Assembly: GCA_002367695.1 (NCBI GenBank)
Contig: DFDK01000072.1
Location: 1-16,403, forward strand
Length of the DNA: 16,403 nucleotides
Origin: Acidimicrobium sp. UBA3029
GTDB taxonomy: Bacteria > Actinomycetota > Acidimicrobiia > Acidimicrobiales > Ilumatobacteraceae
Direction of reading: 5' to 3'
A program made the position numbers and the translations under genes. The notes below the pieces were generated by a model, which worked only from the letters and a program-made list of their open reading frames with translations, was not told the origin of the DNA and did not search any database. This document shows positions 6,851-14,265 of the stretch, piece by piece; positions within the stretch are counted from its first letter, which is position 1, and the number at the start of each line of letters is the position of its first letter.

Positions 6851-6974
6851 TTTATTGCTATAGAAACGACTTTTATGGGCTTTTGGATGAACACAACCCC
6901 ATAAATTTAGAGTATTCTTTATATACCAACAAACACACGTATCTATGTGGATTCGTGAGAGGGAGAAAATAAAA
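6851..6974 (+). promoter_or_regulatory. upstream region of the BMP transporter operon
   Basis: 124 bp, markedly AT-rich. It contains an 8-bp perfect inverted repeat (TTTATGGG 6872-6879, CCCATAAA 6898-6905), then -10-like hexamers TATTCT (6913-6918) and TATATA (6920-6925), and a purine-rich ribosome-binding site GAGAGGGAG at 6956-6964. I see no convincing -35. The transporter operon promoter should be here. Confidence 0.5.
6872..6905. repeat. inverted repeat, 8 bp arms with 18-bp spacer
   Basis: TTTATGGG and its exact complement CCCATAAA flank 18 bp, between the carbonic anhydrase stop and the likely transporter promoter. There is no following T-tract, so it is a weak terminator candidate; it could be an operator or chance. 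Confidence 0.45.
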
Positions 6975-8039
6975 ATGAGAAAGCAGACTATTAAAGGTCT
7001 TGCTGTTGGTTTGGTAGCAGTGTTCGCGCTTGCCGCATGCGGTAGCTCGAGCTCGTCATCAGACACAATTGCAGCAGAAGCAGAAGCAGAAGACACAACC
7101 TCAGCCGAACCAGCAGGCTTGGCCTGTGAAGTCACCGACACCGGTGGCGTGGACGACAAAGGTTTCAACCAGATCGCATACGAAGGTCTTCTCCAAGCAG
7201 AAGCCGAGTTGGGCGTTACAACGGAATTCCTCGAATCGACATCAGATGCTGACTACGCACCAAACTTGCAGTCGTTCATTGACAAGGGTTGTGACATCAT
7301 TGTGACCGTGGGCTTCTTGCTCGCAGACGCAACGAAGGTAGCTGCAGAAGCAAACCCATCCGTTCAGTTCGCAATTGTTGACTCCAACACTTCGGCCTCA
7401 AACGTTCAGGGTCTCACCTTCGCAACTGATCAGCCATCATTTTTGGCTGGTTATATGGCAGCAGCAACAACTCAGACTGGCATCGTTGGAACATTCGGCG
7501 GAATCAACATTCCACCAGTGTCCATCTTCATGCAAGGTTTCGCTTTGGGTGTTGAGTACTACAACGCACAAAAGGGAACTTCAGTCAAGGTCCTTGGTTG
7601 GGACGTTGCCAAGCAAGACGGAACTTTTGCTGGAAACTTCAACAGCCTCGATGATGGTCGCAACATTGCCAAGAGTCAGTCTGACGAAGGCGCCGACATC
7701 ATCTTCCCAGTGGCTGGTCCAGTGGGTCTTGGTTCAGCAGCATTTGCAATGGAATCAGGTGGCAAGGTCAAGATCATTGGTGTTGACGTTGACATGAGTA
7801 TTTCTAACGATACGCAAGCAGAGGTATACGTCGCATCAGTCTTGAAGAGGATTGACTCAGCGGTTCTCGCAGCAGTGGGCAGTGCGCTCAATTTCGAAGG
7901 CGGCGGCACGGACTATCTCGGCACCTTGGAGAACGGTGGAGTGGGCGTAGCAATTACGTCAGACATCAGTTCTGAGTTGGGACTAGAACTTGAGTCTGTA
8001 ACAGCAGGCATCATTGACGGTTCAATCGTCACCAGTTAA
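6975..8039 (+). CDS. BMP-family substrate-binding lipoprotein of an ABC importer
   Basis: A 354-residue extracytoplasmic solute-binding protein of the BMP/PnrA family, whose characterised members mostly bind purine nucleosides. The start ATG at 6975 follows GAGAGGGAG; a start at 6945 is possible but would put ten charged residues before the signal peptide. N-terminus: MRKQTIKG, hydrophobic stretch, lipobox LAAC with Cys22 as lipidation site, then a Ser-rich and acidic linker to about residue 47. The mature domain begins with CEVTDTGGVDDKGFNQ, the family's ligand-pocket segment (usually DKSFNQ or similar), followed by TVGFLLADA, GYMAA and a late PVAGPVGLGS, where other members contact ligand. 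Followed by a terminator-like hairpin and then the ATPase and permeases of the same importer. Substrate unproven. Confidence 0.93.
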   Translation: MRKQTIKGLAVGLVAVFALAACGSSSSSSDTIAAEAEAEDTTSAEPAGLACEVTDTGGVDDKGFNQIAYEGLLQAEAELGVTTEFLESTSDADYAPNLQSFIDKGCDIIVTVGFLLADATKVAAEANPSVQFAIVDSNTSASNVQGLTFATDQPSFLAGYMAAATTQTGIVGTFGGINIPPVSIFMQGFALGVEYYNAQKGTSVKVLGWDVAKQDGTFAGNFNSLDDGRNIAKSQSDEGADIIFPVAGPVGLGSAAFAMESGGKVKIIGVDVDMSISNDTQAEVYVASVLKRIDSAVLAAVGSALNFEGGGTDYLGTLENGGVGVAITSDISSELGLELESVTAGIIDGSIVTS

Positions 8040-8042
8040 TTT

Positions 8043-8060
8043 CTCGCTCAAGAGAGCGAG
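8043..8060 (+). other. hairpin directly after the lipoprotein stop
   Basis: CTCGCTC (8043-8049) pairs perfectly with GAGCGAG (8054-8060) around a 4-nt AAGA loop, 3 nt after the stop codon. With no T-tract it is unlikely to terminate by itself; such 3' hairpins commonly protect mRNA from exonucleases. Confidence 0.6.
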
Positions 8061-8074
8061 GTAAGTAGTAACGA

Positions 8075-8110
8075 ACGGGGGTCGCGAAAGCGGCCCCCGT
8101 TTTGTTTTGT
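8075..8110 (+). terminator. strong rho-independent terminator / attenuator inside the transporter operon
   Basis: An 11-bp stem, ACGGGGGTCGC (8075-8085) with GCGGCCCCCGT (8090-8100), one T-G wobble, GAAA tetraloop, followed by TTTTGTTTTG. It lies 33 bp before the ATPase start, so readthrough or a second promoter is needed to express the downstream genes. Confidence 0.85.
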
Positions 8111-8142
8111 ATTAGTCTTTGATGAATGGGGATGGGCACTAG

Positions 8143-9663
8143 ATGCAATTAGAACTTCAGGGAATCACCAAGCGTTTTCCGGGAGTCATTGCTAATGACA
8201 ATGTCAATCTCACGCTCAAGACTGGCGAAGTACTTTGTCTGATCGGAGAAAATGGCGCTGGCAAGTCGACACTGATGAATGTGTTGTACGGCATGTACAA
8301 GGCCGATGAAGGTCAAATTGTGCTGGATGGAAAACCTGTGGTGTTTACTTCACCAGCCGATGCCATTGCGGCGGGAATTGGCATGGTGCATCAACACTTC
8401 ATGCTGGTGCCTGTGTTTACTGTTGCCGAAAATGTCGTGCTGGGTGTTGAGCCAACAGGTCGGTTTGGCAGCTTGGATATCGATAAGGCCCGCGAGATGG
8501 TGCGTGAAGTATCCGATCGTTACAACCTCAACCTAGACCCAGATGCGGTTATTGAGGACTTACCCGTTGGCGTGCAGCAACGTGTCGAGATTGTGAAAGT
8601 GTTGTTGCGGGATGCCAAGGTAGTGGTTTTTGATGAGCCAACAGCGGTATTGACGCCGAAAGAGATTATCGAGTTTTTTGAAATAGTCAAGACACTGATC
8701 GCCGCGAACCGTGGTGTTGTATTTATTACTCACAAACTCAAAGAAGCTTTAAATGTGGCAGATCGAATTGCGGTCTTACGCCGAGGTCAAGTTGTAGGTG
8801 AAGTCGATCCGAAGACTGCAACTGAATCGCAAATTGCTGAAATGATGGTTGGTCGCCCAGTTCAACTGATTGTTGACAAGAAACCTCATGCGCCCGGTGA
8901 AGTTGTTCTCGAAGTGAAAGATCTGTCAGTTGTGGACGCAGACGGACGGACGATGGTGGATTCGGTCTCGTTCTCTGTGAGAGCTGGCGAAGTCGTGGGC
9001 ATCGCGGGGGTGCAGGGCAACGGCCAGACAGAACTTGTGGATGCACTCACCGGTTTGCGCGATTCGACTCGGGGTAATGTTTCGCTTGATGGTGTCGATA
9101 TCACTTCTGATTCACCTCGTGAGAGGCATGCGAAGGGAATTGCACATGTTCCCGAAGATCGACAACGGCAAGGGTTGGTTGGGGGACTGAGCGTCGCTGA
9201 GAACTTGATATTGACTAGGTACCACGACGAAGAATTCAGTCATGGAATCGTGATGGATTGGCCCGCGGCACACAGCGTGGCAGAGAACCTCATTGCTGAG
9301 TACGACATTAGAACACCGAGTGCAGACATTGATGCAAGTACTTTGTCGGGCGGTAATCAACAGAAAGTTATTGTTGCACGTGAACTGAGCCGTCCCTTGC
9401 GGCTGTCGATTGCGGCCCAACCAACACGCGGTGTTGATGTTGGTTCAATCGAATACATCCACTCGCGCATTATCAAAGAGCGTGATACCGGTACGGCGGT
9501 ATTGATTGTGAGCACGGAACTTGATGAGGTGATGGCGCTTTCTGACAGACTGCTTGTGATGTATCGAGGAAAAATTGTTGCCGATCTCGACCCTAAAGTT
9601 TCATCTGCAATGGATATTGGTTTGTACATGGCCGGTTCGCGACCTGCGAGCGCGGTGAACTGA
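8143..9663 (+). CDS. ABC importer ATPase with two nucleotide-binding domains (nucleoside/BMP type)
   Basis: A 506-residue tandem ATPase that powers the BMP importer at the inner face of the membrane. Domain 1: Walker A GENGAGKST (35-43), Q-loop VHQHFMLV, signature LPVGVQQ (140-146), Walker B VVFDEPTAVLTP and switch His in ITHK. Domain 2 is the usual degenerate half: GVQGNGQT (289-296) replaces Walker A, signature LSGGNQQ (401-407) is intact, and Walker B is SIAAQPTRGVDVG, without the catalytic Glu. This asymmetric pattern is normal in sugar and nucleoside importers of the YufO/RbsA type. Start ATG 8143 follows a G-rich GGGGATGGG. The stop and the next start share one base (TGATG), indicating translational coupling. 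Confidence 0.94.
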   Translation: MQLELQGITKRFPGVIANDNVNLTLKTGEVLCLIGENGAGKSTLMNVLYGMYKADEGQIVLDGKPVVFTSPADAIAAGIGMVHQHFMLVPVFTVAENVVLGVEPTGRFGSLDIDKAREMVREVSDRYNLNLDPDAVIEDLPVGVQQRVEIVKVLLRDAKVVVFDEPTAVLTPKEIIEFFEIVKTLIAANRGVVFITHKLKEALNVADRIAVLRRGQVVGEVDPKTATESQIAEMMVGRPVQLIVDKKPHAPGEVVLEVKDLSVVDADGRTMVDSVSFSVRAGEVVGIAGVQGNGQTELVDALTGLRDSTRGNVSLDGVDITSDSPRERHAKGIAHVPEDRQRQGLVGGLSVAENLILTRYHDEEFSHGIVMDWPAAHSVAENLIAEYDIRTPSADIDASTLSGGNQQKVIVARELSRPLRLSIAAQPTRGVDVGSIEYIHSRIIKERDTGTAVLIVSTELDEVMALSDRLLVMYRGKIVADLDPKVSSAMDIGLYMAGSRPASAVN

Positions 9664-10823
9664 TGAAAATTGTCGCAACTCTGCGCAGACTCGCAGACAG
9701 AATTGCACGTACGAGTTCATTGCGAATCACGCTCCTCGCGATACTCTCTGCAATGGTTGTTGGTGCTTTTATTATTATTTTGTCTGATATCGACAAACTG
9801 AAAAACGGCGACATTCTTGGAGCGGTGCACACTGTCGGCAGTGCTTACTGGGCACTAGTTGTTGGATCGTTCGGGTCGTTACGCGCAATTTCTGCCACGA
9901 TTAATAGCGCTACACCATTAATTCTGTGTGGGGTTTCCGTAGCGGTGGCTTTCAAGGCTGGTCTCTTTAATATCGGGGCAACAGGTCAGATGCTTGCTGG
10001 CGGAATGGCAGCACTGTGGGTTGGGTTTTCTATGGATGGACCTGTAATTATTCAGGTGCCACTTGCAGTGTTGGCTGGTGCCGTGGGTGGCGCAGCCTAT
10101 GGCGCGATTCCGGGCGTGCTGAAAGCACGTACTGGTGCGCATGAGGTAATCACCACAATCATGCTTAATAACATGGCTGGATTCTTGGTGTTGTGGTTGC
10201 TTAAGACGAATATGTTCCAGCGCACTGATCGCACAGATCCAATTTCCAAACTTGTCGCGGCGCCTGGACGCCTACCACGTTTGTTTGGCTTTATGGATAA
10301 CCGCCCTGATCTTGTGGCTCATGCTGGTTTTATCGTTGCGATTTTGGCTGTCATTGTCTATTGGTGGTTCCTCAATCGCAGTACATCAGGTTTTGAGTTT
10401 CGTGCGTTTGGTATGAATGCTGATGCCGCCCAATATGCAGGGATGCATACAAAGCGACTGACGGTGATGGCAATGATGTTTGCGGGCGCATTTGCTGGAC
10501 TCGCGGGTGCGGCGGAAGTTTTAGGCACGTACGGCTACGCCTCGCAAAACTTTGCTGGCAATATTGGGTTTGATGCAATTGCAATTGCTCTACTTGGTCG
10601 CTCTACGCCGCTCGGCACACTGTTGGCAGCGTTACTGTTCGGTGCATTGCAGGCTGGAGGTCGTCAGATGCAAGTAGACACTGATGTGCCAATCGACCTA
10701 ATCGTGGTGCTTCGTGCACTCATTGTTATGTTTATTGCTGCACCGCTCTTAATTAAGTCAATTTGGCGAATCAAAGTTTCACCAACATCGCTTGGTCAAA
10801 CATTTAAGGGATGGGGTTCATGA
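9663..10823 (+). CDS. BMP-type ABC importer permease, subunit 1
   Basis: A 386-residue polytopic membrane protein of the branched-chain-amino-acid/ribose permease family (BPD_transp_2), YufP-like. After a basic N-terminus there is one TM segment (about 20-42), then about eight more. Family marks are FKAGLFNIGATGQMLAGG, the GAHEVITTIMLNN segment in a cytoplasmic loop, which contacts the ATPase in this family, and GRSTPLGTLLAALLFGALQ near the C-terminus. One-base overlap with the ATPase gene and a four-base overlap with the second permease fix it in the operon. It forms the channel with subunit 2. Confidence 0.92.
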   Translation: MKIVATLRRLADRIARTSSLRITLLAILSAMVVGAFIIILSDIDKLKNGDILGAVHTVGSAYWALVVGSFGSLRAISATINSATPLILCGVSVAVAFKAGLFNIGATGQMLAGGMAALWVGFSMDGPVIIQVPLAVLAGAVGGAAYGAIPGVLKARTGAHEVITTIMLNNMAGFLVLWLLKTNMFQRTDRTDPISKLVAAPGRLPRLFGFMDNRPDLVAHAGFIVAILAVIVYWWFLNRSTSGFEFRAFGMNADAAQYAGMHTKRLTVMAMMFAGAFAGLAGAAEVLGTYGYASQNFAGNIGFDAIAIALLGRSTPLGTLLAALLFGALQAGGRQMQVDTDVPIDLIVVLRALIVMFIAAPLLIKSIWRIKVSPTSLGQTFKGWGS

Positions 10824-12061
10824 GCACTATTGATCCAGTTATCCTTCCTCTAATCTCTGCTGAGCAACGCAAGCAGGCACGTAGCGTTGGTCTCACATTT
10901 GTGGTTCTGGGTATTGTCGCTGCGTTTGTGCTCGGAAATCGACCAGGTGATGCAGGCTTCAAGCTTGTTGATTCCTACATCTTTGTCATTCCGGCCCAGC
11001 CTTTTGCCCGCATACTTGCATTGGTGCTCATTGCATTGGGTGCGGCACAGCTGCTAAAAGGGTTTGGTAAATGGACCAATGTTGTTTTAAGTATCTCGGC
11101 AGCAACTTTTGTCATTTCATTTTTGGCTTGGGCTGCATCCGGTGGATCTTTCAGTTTTACCGGCATGTTGCAAGATACAGTGACGCGAAGTGTGCCGATC
11201 ATTCTTGGCGCCATTGCGGGCATTTTGTGCGAACGAAGTGGCATCATCAACATTGCAATCGAAGGTCAACTTCTGGGTTCGGCATTTGCCGGTGCGGTAG
11301 CTGGGTCCCTGCTTGGTCCATGGATTGGGATCGTTGCTGCGATGGCAATGGGGGTTGGTCTGTCTTCGATTTTGGCAGTTTTTTCAATTCGCTACCGGGT
11401 TGATCAAGTTATTGTCGGATTTGCTATTAACTTCTTTGCGCTTGGTCTCACGAGTTTTCTTGCTGCCCGCGTATTAACTGACCACCCTGACTACAATATT
11501 TTGTCTCCTCTACGACCAATAGCACTGCCACTGCTGAGCAATATTCCAGTTATTGGTGTTGTGCTCTTTACGCAAACGTTGTTCGTTTACTTCGCATATT
11601 TGGCAGTGGCTGTTGCAACTTGGAGTCTGTATCACACCAAGTGGGGTTTGCGCACGAGGGCAATCGGCGAGTACCCAAAGGCAGCAGGAACTCTTGGGGT
11701 CGATGTCATCAAATTGCGTTACCGCAACGTACTTTTAGCCGGTGCGGTTGCCGGAGTCGGTGGAGCATGGTGGCCGATTGGCATGGTCGGTAGGTTCGAT
11801 CAAAACATCACAAATGGACGCGGATTTATTGCCCTTGCTGCGGTTATCTTTGGTCGCTGGAATCCGGTTGGTGCATTGAGCGCAGCGCTTGTGTTCGGCC
11901 TTGCAGAAGCAATCCAATTAAAAATGTCAAACCTGGACACAGGTATTCCATCGGAGTTTTTGTTGATGGCACCATATTTGGTAACGCTTGTGGTTGTTGC
12001 TGGTTTCGTTGGTCGTAGTCGTGGGCCTAAAGCAGCCGGACAGCCATATGACGCGCAATAA
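10820..12061 (+). CDS. BMP-type ABC importer permease, subunit 2
   Basis: A 413-residue YufQ-like permease, partner of subunit 1. Seen: CERSGIINIAIEGQLLGSAF, the RVDQVIVGFAINFF segment, corresponding to the ATPase-contact loop of subunit 1, and GRWNPVGALSAALVFGLAEA close to the C-terminus; about nine or ten hydrophobic segments, more N-terminal ones than in subunit 1. Start: an in-frame ATG at 10811 lies inside the G-rich AAGGGATGGGG, which looks like the Shine-Dalgarno of ATG 10820. The latter gives the classic ATGA overlap with the previous stop, so I prefer it. Its 3' end nearly meets that of mogA (11 bp between stops). Confidence 0.92.
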   Translation: MSTIDPVILPLISAEQRKQARSVGLTFVVLGIVAAFVLGNRPGDAGFKLVDSYIFVIPAQPFARILALVLIALGAAQLLKGFGKWTNVVLSISAATFVISFLAWAASGGSFSFTGMLQDTVTRSVPIILGAIAGILCERSGIINIAIEGQLLGSAFAGAVAGSLLGPWIGIVAAMAMGVGLSSILAVFSIRYRVDQVIVGFAINFFALGLTSFLAARVLTDHPDYNILSPLRPIALPLLSNIPVIGVVLFTQTLFVYFAYLAVAVATWSLYHTKWGLRTRAIGEYPKAAGTLGVDVIKLRYRNVLLAGAVAGVGGAWWPIGMVGRFDQNITNGRGFIALAAVIFGRWNPVGALSAALVFGLAEAIQLKMSNLDTGIPSEFLLMAPYLVTLVVVAGFVGRSRGPKAAGQPYDAQ

Positions 12062-12085
12062 GTAGTTTTAACTTATTTTTGTTTT
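12057..12085 (+). terminator. AT-rich hairpin at convergent gene ends
   Basis: AATAAGT (12057-12063) pairs exactly with ACTTATT (12071-12077) around a 7-nt loop and is followed by TTTGTTTT on the plus strand. The stems contain the stop codons of both convergent genes (TAA of the permease, TAA of mogA). The stem is weak (7 mostly A-T pairs), so efficiency is doubtful. Confidence 0.45.
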
Positions 12086-12633
12086 GGTCTAAATGCGTTC
12101 AAACCGCCACCGACCTCAATGTGCGCTCCACCAATCAAGTCGACGCAATAGGGAACTGCTGGCATCACCGCGACCAGACATTCAGCAATCGAACTCGGTT
12201 TACCAGGCAGGTTGATAATTAACGACGAGCCACGAATGCCTGCGGTCTGTCTCGACAAAATTGCTGTTGGTACTACTAGCAAACTCACCTGACGCATGAG
12301 CTCGCCAAAACCAGGCATCATTTTGGTGCAGACGCCCTCGGTCGCTTCTGGCGTGATATCGCGAAGTGCAGGGCCGGTACCACCGGTTGTGACAATGAGG
12401 GAACAGTTCTCGATATCAGCGAGCTCGATCAGTGCGCCTGACACTGCAGCAACTTCGTCGGGCACCACACGGCTCACCGCAACCCATTCATTGGTCAGGT
12501 GTTTGGTCAAAAAATCTTTGATTGCTGGCCCACCCAAATCTTCGTAAACACCGGCCGATGCGCGATCAGAAACCGTCACTATGCCTATTCGTGCAACGAC
12601 AGAATTTGCTGATTGAGGGTCTGTATGGCTCAT
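12073..12633 (-). CDS. mogA: molybdopterin adenylyltransferase
   Basis: Activates molybdopterin by adenylation for molybdate insertion in molybdenum cofactor synthesis. 186 residues, close to E. coli MogA (195). Seen: IVTVSDRASAGVYEDLGGPA (19-37), VVPDE, the MPT-binding TTGGTGPALRDITPEAT (82-98), PGFGELMRQ (107-115), PTAILSRQ and NLPGKPSSI. The PGFGELMRQ...TAILSRQ pattern favours MogA over the related MoaB. ATG 12633 is 12 bp after the sulfotransferase stop, with no good Shine-Dalgarno, so it is probably read as the last gene of that transcript. No other molybdenum cofactor gene is in the window and I see no functional link with the sulfation genes. Confidence 0.92.
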   Translation of the reverse strand: MSHTDPQSANSVVARIGIVTVSDRASAGVYEDLGGPAIKDFLTKHLTNEWVAVSRVVPDEVAAVSGALIELADIENCSLIVTTGGTGPALRDITPEATEGVCTKMMPGFGELMRQVSLLVVPTAILSRQTAGIRGSSLIINLPGKPSSIAECLVAVMPAVPYCVDLIGGAHIEVGGGLNAFRPKQK

Positions 12634-12645
12634 GACGATCTGAAC

Positions 12646-13605
12646 CTACCACTGCAACAAACGAGTGTCGCCCTTGCCTTTTCGATTCGTGATGCGTATC
12701 CATAGGGACTTGCGGACTTGCGAGAGTCCATAACGGAAACCGACACGATGAAATGCAGCACGCGAAACGATGGTCAGTCGCTCTGTGGTCTCACGCAAGT
12801 TGTTGAGTAAGGCTTGTTGGATCGGGTTAAAAACCAGTGAGGTAGTTGGTGCTGTGAAGTTGTGGCGCTCAAACCCAAACCATTCGTAATCCTCGTGATA
12901 CGTGTCGGCAATCAGGTCGGCAGTTTCTTTGTCGAATATCTGGTCGGCTTTGATGCCAAGGCCGCTATTGAGGCGTTGCAACTTTACGCTGGTGCCGGCC
13001 CGCTCATTGATTGCATCGGCCAGTTTTTGCATTTCGCCAGGACGGTCAATATAAATGCGGTGGTGGTACTCGAGCTGGTTGGCGTACAACGTATTAAATT
13101 GCGGTCGAAAGTGATCGTCAATCGCAAATGCGACTCGGTCGGTATGAATAGCGCGAGCAAACTTCTTGAATGTTGCAGCTACGTCTACATAGCCATCGAC
13201 TATCACATCGCTGCACATCTCAAGAATCGATTGTGGAGTGCCAGGAGCATGCAAGAAAACACGATTTTCCCAAGACGAATATGCACGCTTGATTGGGTCA
13301 CGAAGGGCAGCAACTCGCAGCCATTCTGATGACTCAATGACTTCCCATTGCTTCTTGCGCGGCAAGTCGAAAAGGCGGGTCAGACCATGCACACGGTAGT
13401 TGTGAATGGTTTGTTCTTGAGAGATGTTTGGCGTAATTATTTCTTGTGCGGCCTGTGCGTTATATGAACCTTCGGCTTGCGAGATGAGCAACTTGAGAGT
13501 GCTGCAAGCCACCTTGGTGGTGGGCACATACAAGACTTTGATGCGCGGTGCAACCAACGAGTAATTAATCAAATCGGGAAGATTTGGTTGCGCCAAGAAA
13601 TCCAT
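12646..13605 (-). CDS. PAPS-dependent sulfotransferase (sulfotransferase family 2-like)
   Basis: A 319-residue protein predicted to move a sulfuryl group from PAPS to a carbohydrate, lipid or other hydroxyl acceptor. The 5'-phosphosulfate loop is VPTTKVACSTLK (27-38, Lys31 probably contacts the phosphosulfate), and the 3'-phosphate motif is ALRDPIKRAYSSW (100-112, Arg102 and Ser110). The rest (an acceptor-binding alpha/beta region, HEDYEWFGFE near 240) fits the family 2/HNK-1 type. The C-terminal about 50 residues are strongly basic, without a clear TM segment. No signal peptide. It directly follows cysDNC, which make PAPS; cysC ends 37 bp upstream. The start ATG 13605 has no Shine-Dalgarno but a -10-like element at leaderless distance. 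The acceptor cannot be told from sequence. Confidence 0.85.
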   Translation of the reverse strand: MDFLAQPNLPDLINYSLVAPRIKVLYVPTTKVACSTLKLLISQAEGSYNAQAAQEIITPNISQEQTIHNYRVHGLTRLFDLPRKKQWEVIESSEWLRVAALRDPIKRAYSSWENRVFLHAPGTPQSILEMCSDVIVDGYVDVAATFKKFARAIHTDRVAFAIDDHFRPQFNTLYANQLEYHHRIYIDRPGEMQKLADAINERAGTSVKLQRLNSGLGIKADQIFDKETADLIADTYHEDYEWFGFERHNFTAPTTSLVFNPIQQALLNNLRETTERLTIVSRAAFHRVGFRYGLSQVRKSLWIRITNRKGKGDTRLLQW

Positions 13606-13606
13606 T

Positions 13607-13638
13607 GAGTAATTTTACTCGTTTGTCTAGGTCTTCAA
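13607..13638 (-). promoter_or_regulatory. probable leaderless promoter of the sulfotransferase, with palindrome
   Basis: On the minus strand TTGAAG (13638-13633), a 15-bp spacer, TAAAAT (13617-13612), then 6 nt and the ATG at 13605, so transcription would begin at or next to the start codon. The -10 lies within a perfect inverted repeat GAGTAA-TT-TTACTC (13607-13620), which could also be an operator. The 15-bp spacer is shorter than ideal. Confidence 0.5.
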
Positions 13639-13642
13639 GCGT

Positions 13643-14245
13643 TTAGTGCGCGCTATTGATGCGGTCAATCACCAGTCGATGTACAGCATTGACGGCATCA
13701 TCGATTGACTCGCCAGTGATGCCAACAGTGAGATCTGGAGATTGAGGTACTTCATATGGTGCATCCACACCAGTTAGACCACTCATTTCGCCTGCGCGCA
13801 CCTTGGCATACAAGCCTTTCGGGTCGCGGCGCTCGCATTCTTCAACAGCGGTAGATACATACACCTCAAGGAAAGCGAGGTGATCTACTTCATGAATTCG
13901 GCGAGCTCGAGACCGACTGTCGCGAAACGGGCTGATGATCGGAACAAGTGTGACTGCACCGGCATCGGCGAAGAGACGGGCAACTTCGGCTATGCGGCGC
14001 ACATTTTCCCACCGCTCATGATCGCTAAAACCCAGATCGCTGTTGAGGCCATGACGCACGTTGTCGGCATCGAGCACATAGTTATACACGCCACCGCTAG
14101 TAAGTCTGTCGGCAAGAGCGTGGGCAATTGTTGACTTGCCCGATCCGGAAAGTCCTGTGAGCCAGATGGTCATGCCGTGCAGATGATGCGCCGCCCATCT
14201 CTCGTTACGTCCGACTGTTGGTTCGTGCCAAATTGCCTGGTTCAT
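13643..14245 (-). CDS. cysC: adenylylsulfate (APS) kinase
   Basis: Phosphorylates APS to PAPS with ATP. 200 residues, normal for the single-domain enzyme. Seen: P-loop GLSGSGKST (31-39), DADNVRHGLN (59-68), LGFS, RRIAEVARL, ISPFRDSR (104-111, with the conserved Ser of the family), and the KGLYAKVRAGE lid region. A short N-terminal stretch (VGRNERWAAH) is usual in bacterial CysC. ATG 14245 follows AGGGG at suitable distance and lies 20 bp after cysN. It supplies PAPS to the sulfotransferase encoded next, and to any reductive pathway elsewhere. Confidence 0.96.
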   Translation of the reverse strand: MNQAIWHEPTVGRNERWAAHHLHGMTIWLTGLSGSGKSTIAHALADRLTSGGVYNYVLDADNVRHGLNSDLGFSDHERWENVRRIAEVARLFADAGAVTLVPIISPFRDSRSRARRIHEVDHLAFLEVYVSTAVEECERRDPKGLYAKVRAGEMSGLTGVDAPYEVPQSPDLTVGITGESIDDAVNAVHRLVIDRINSAH

Positions 14246-14265
14246 AACGGCCCCTATCTGTTGAG

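Noticed and set aside
8041..8142. Riboswitch or small RNA between lipoprotein and ATPase
   Set aside because: The two hairpins account for the visible structure; no known ligand-binding core such as a purine aptamer is recognisable.
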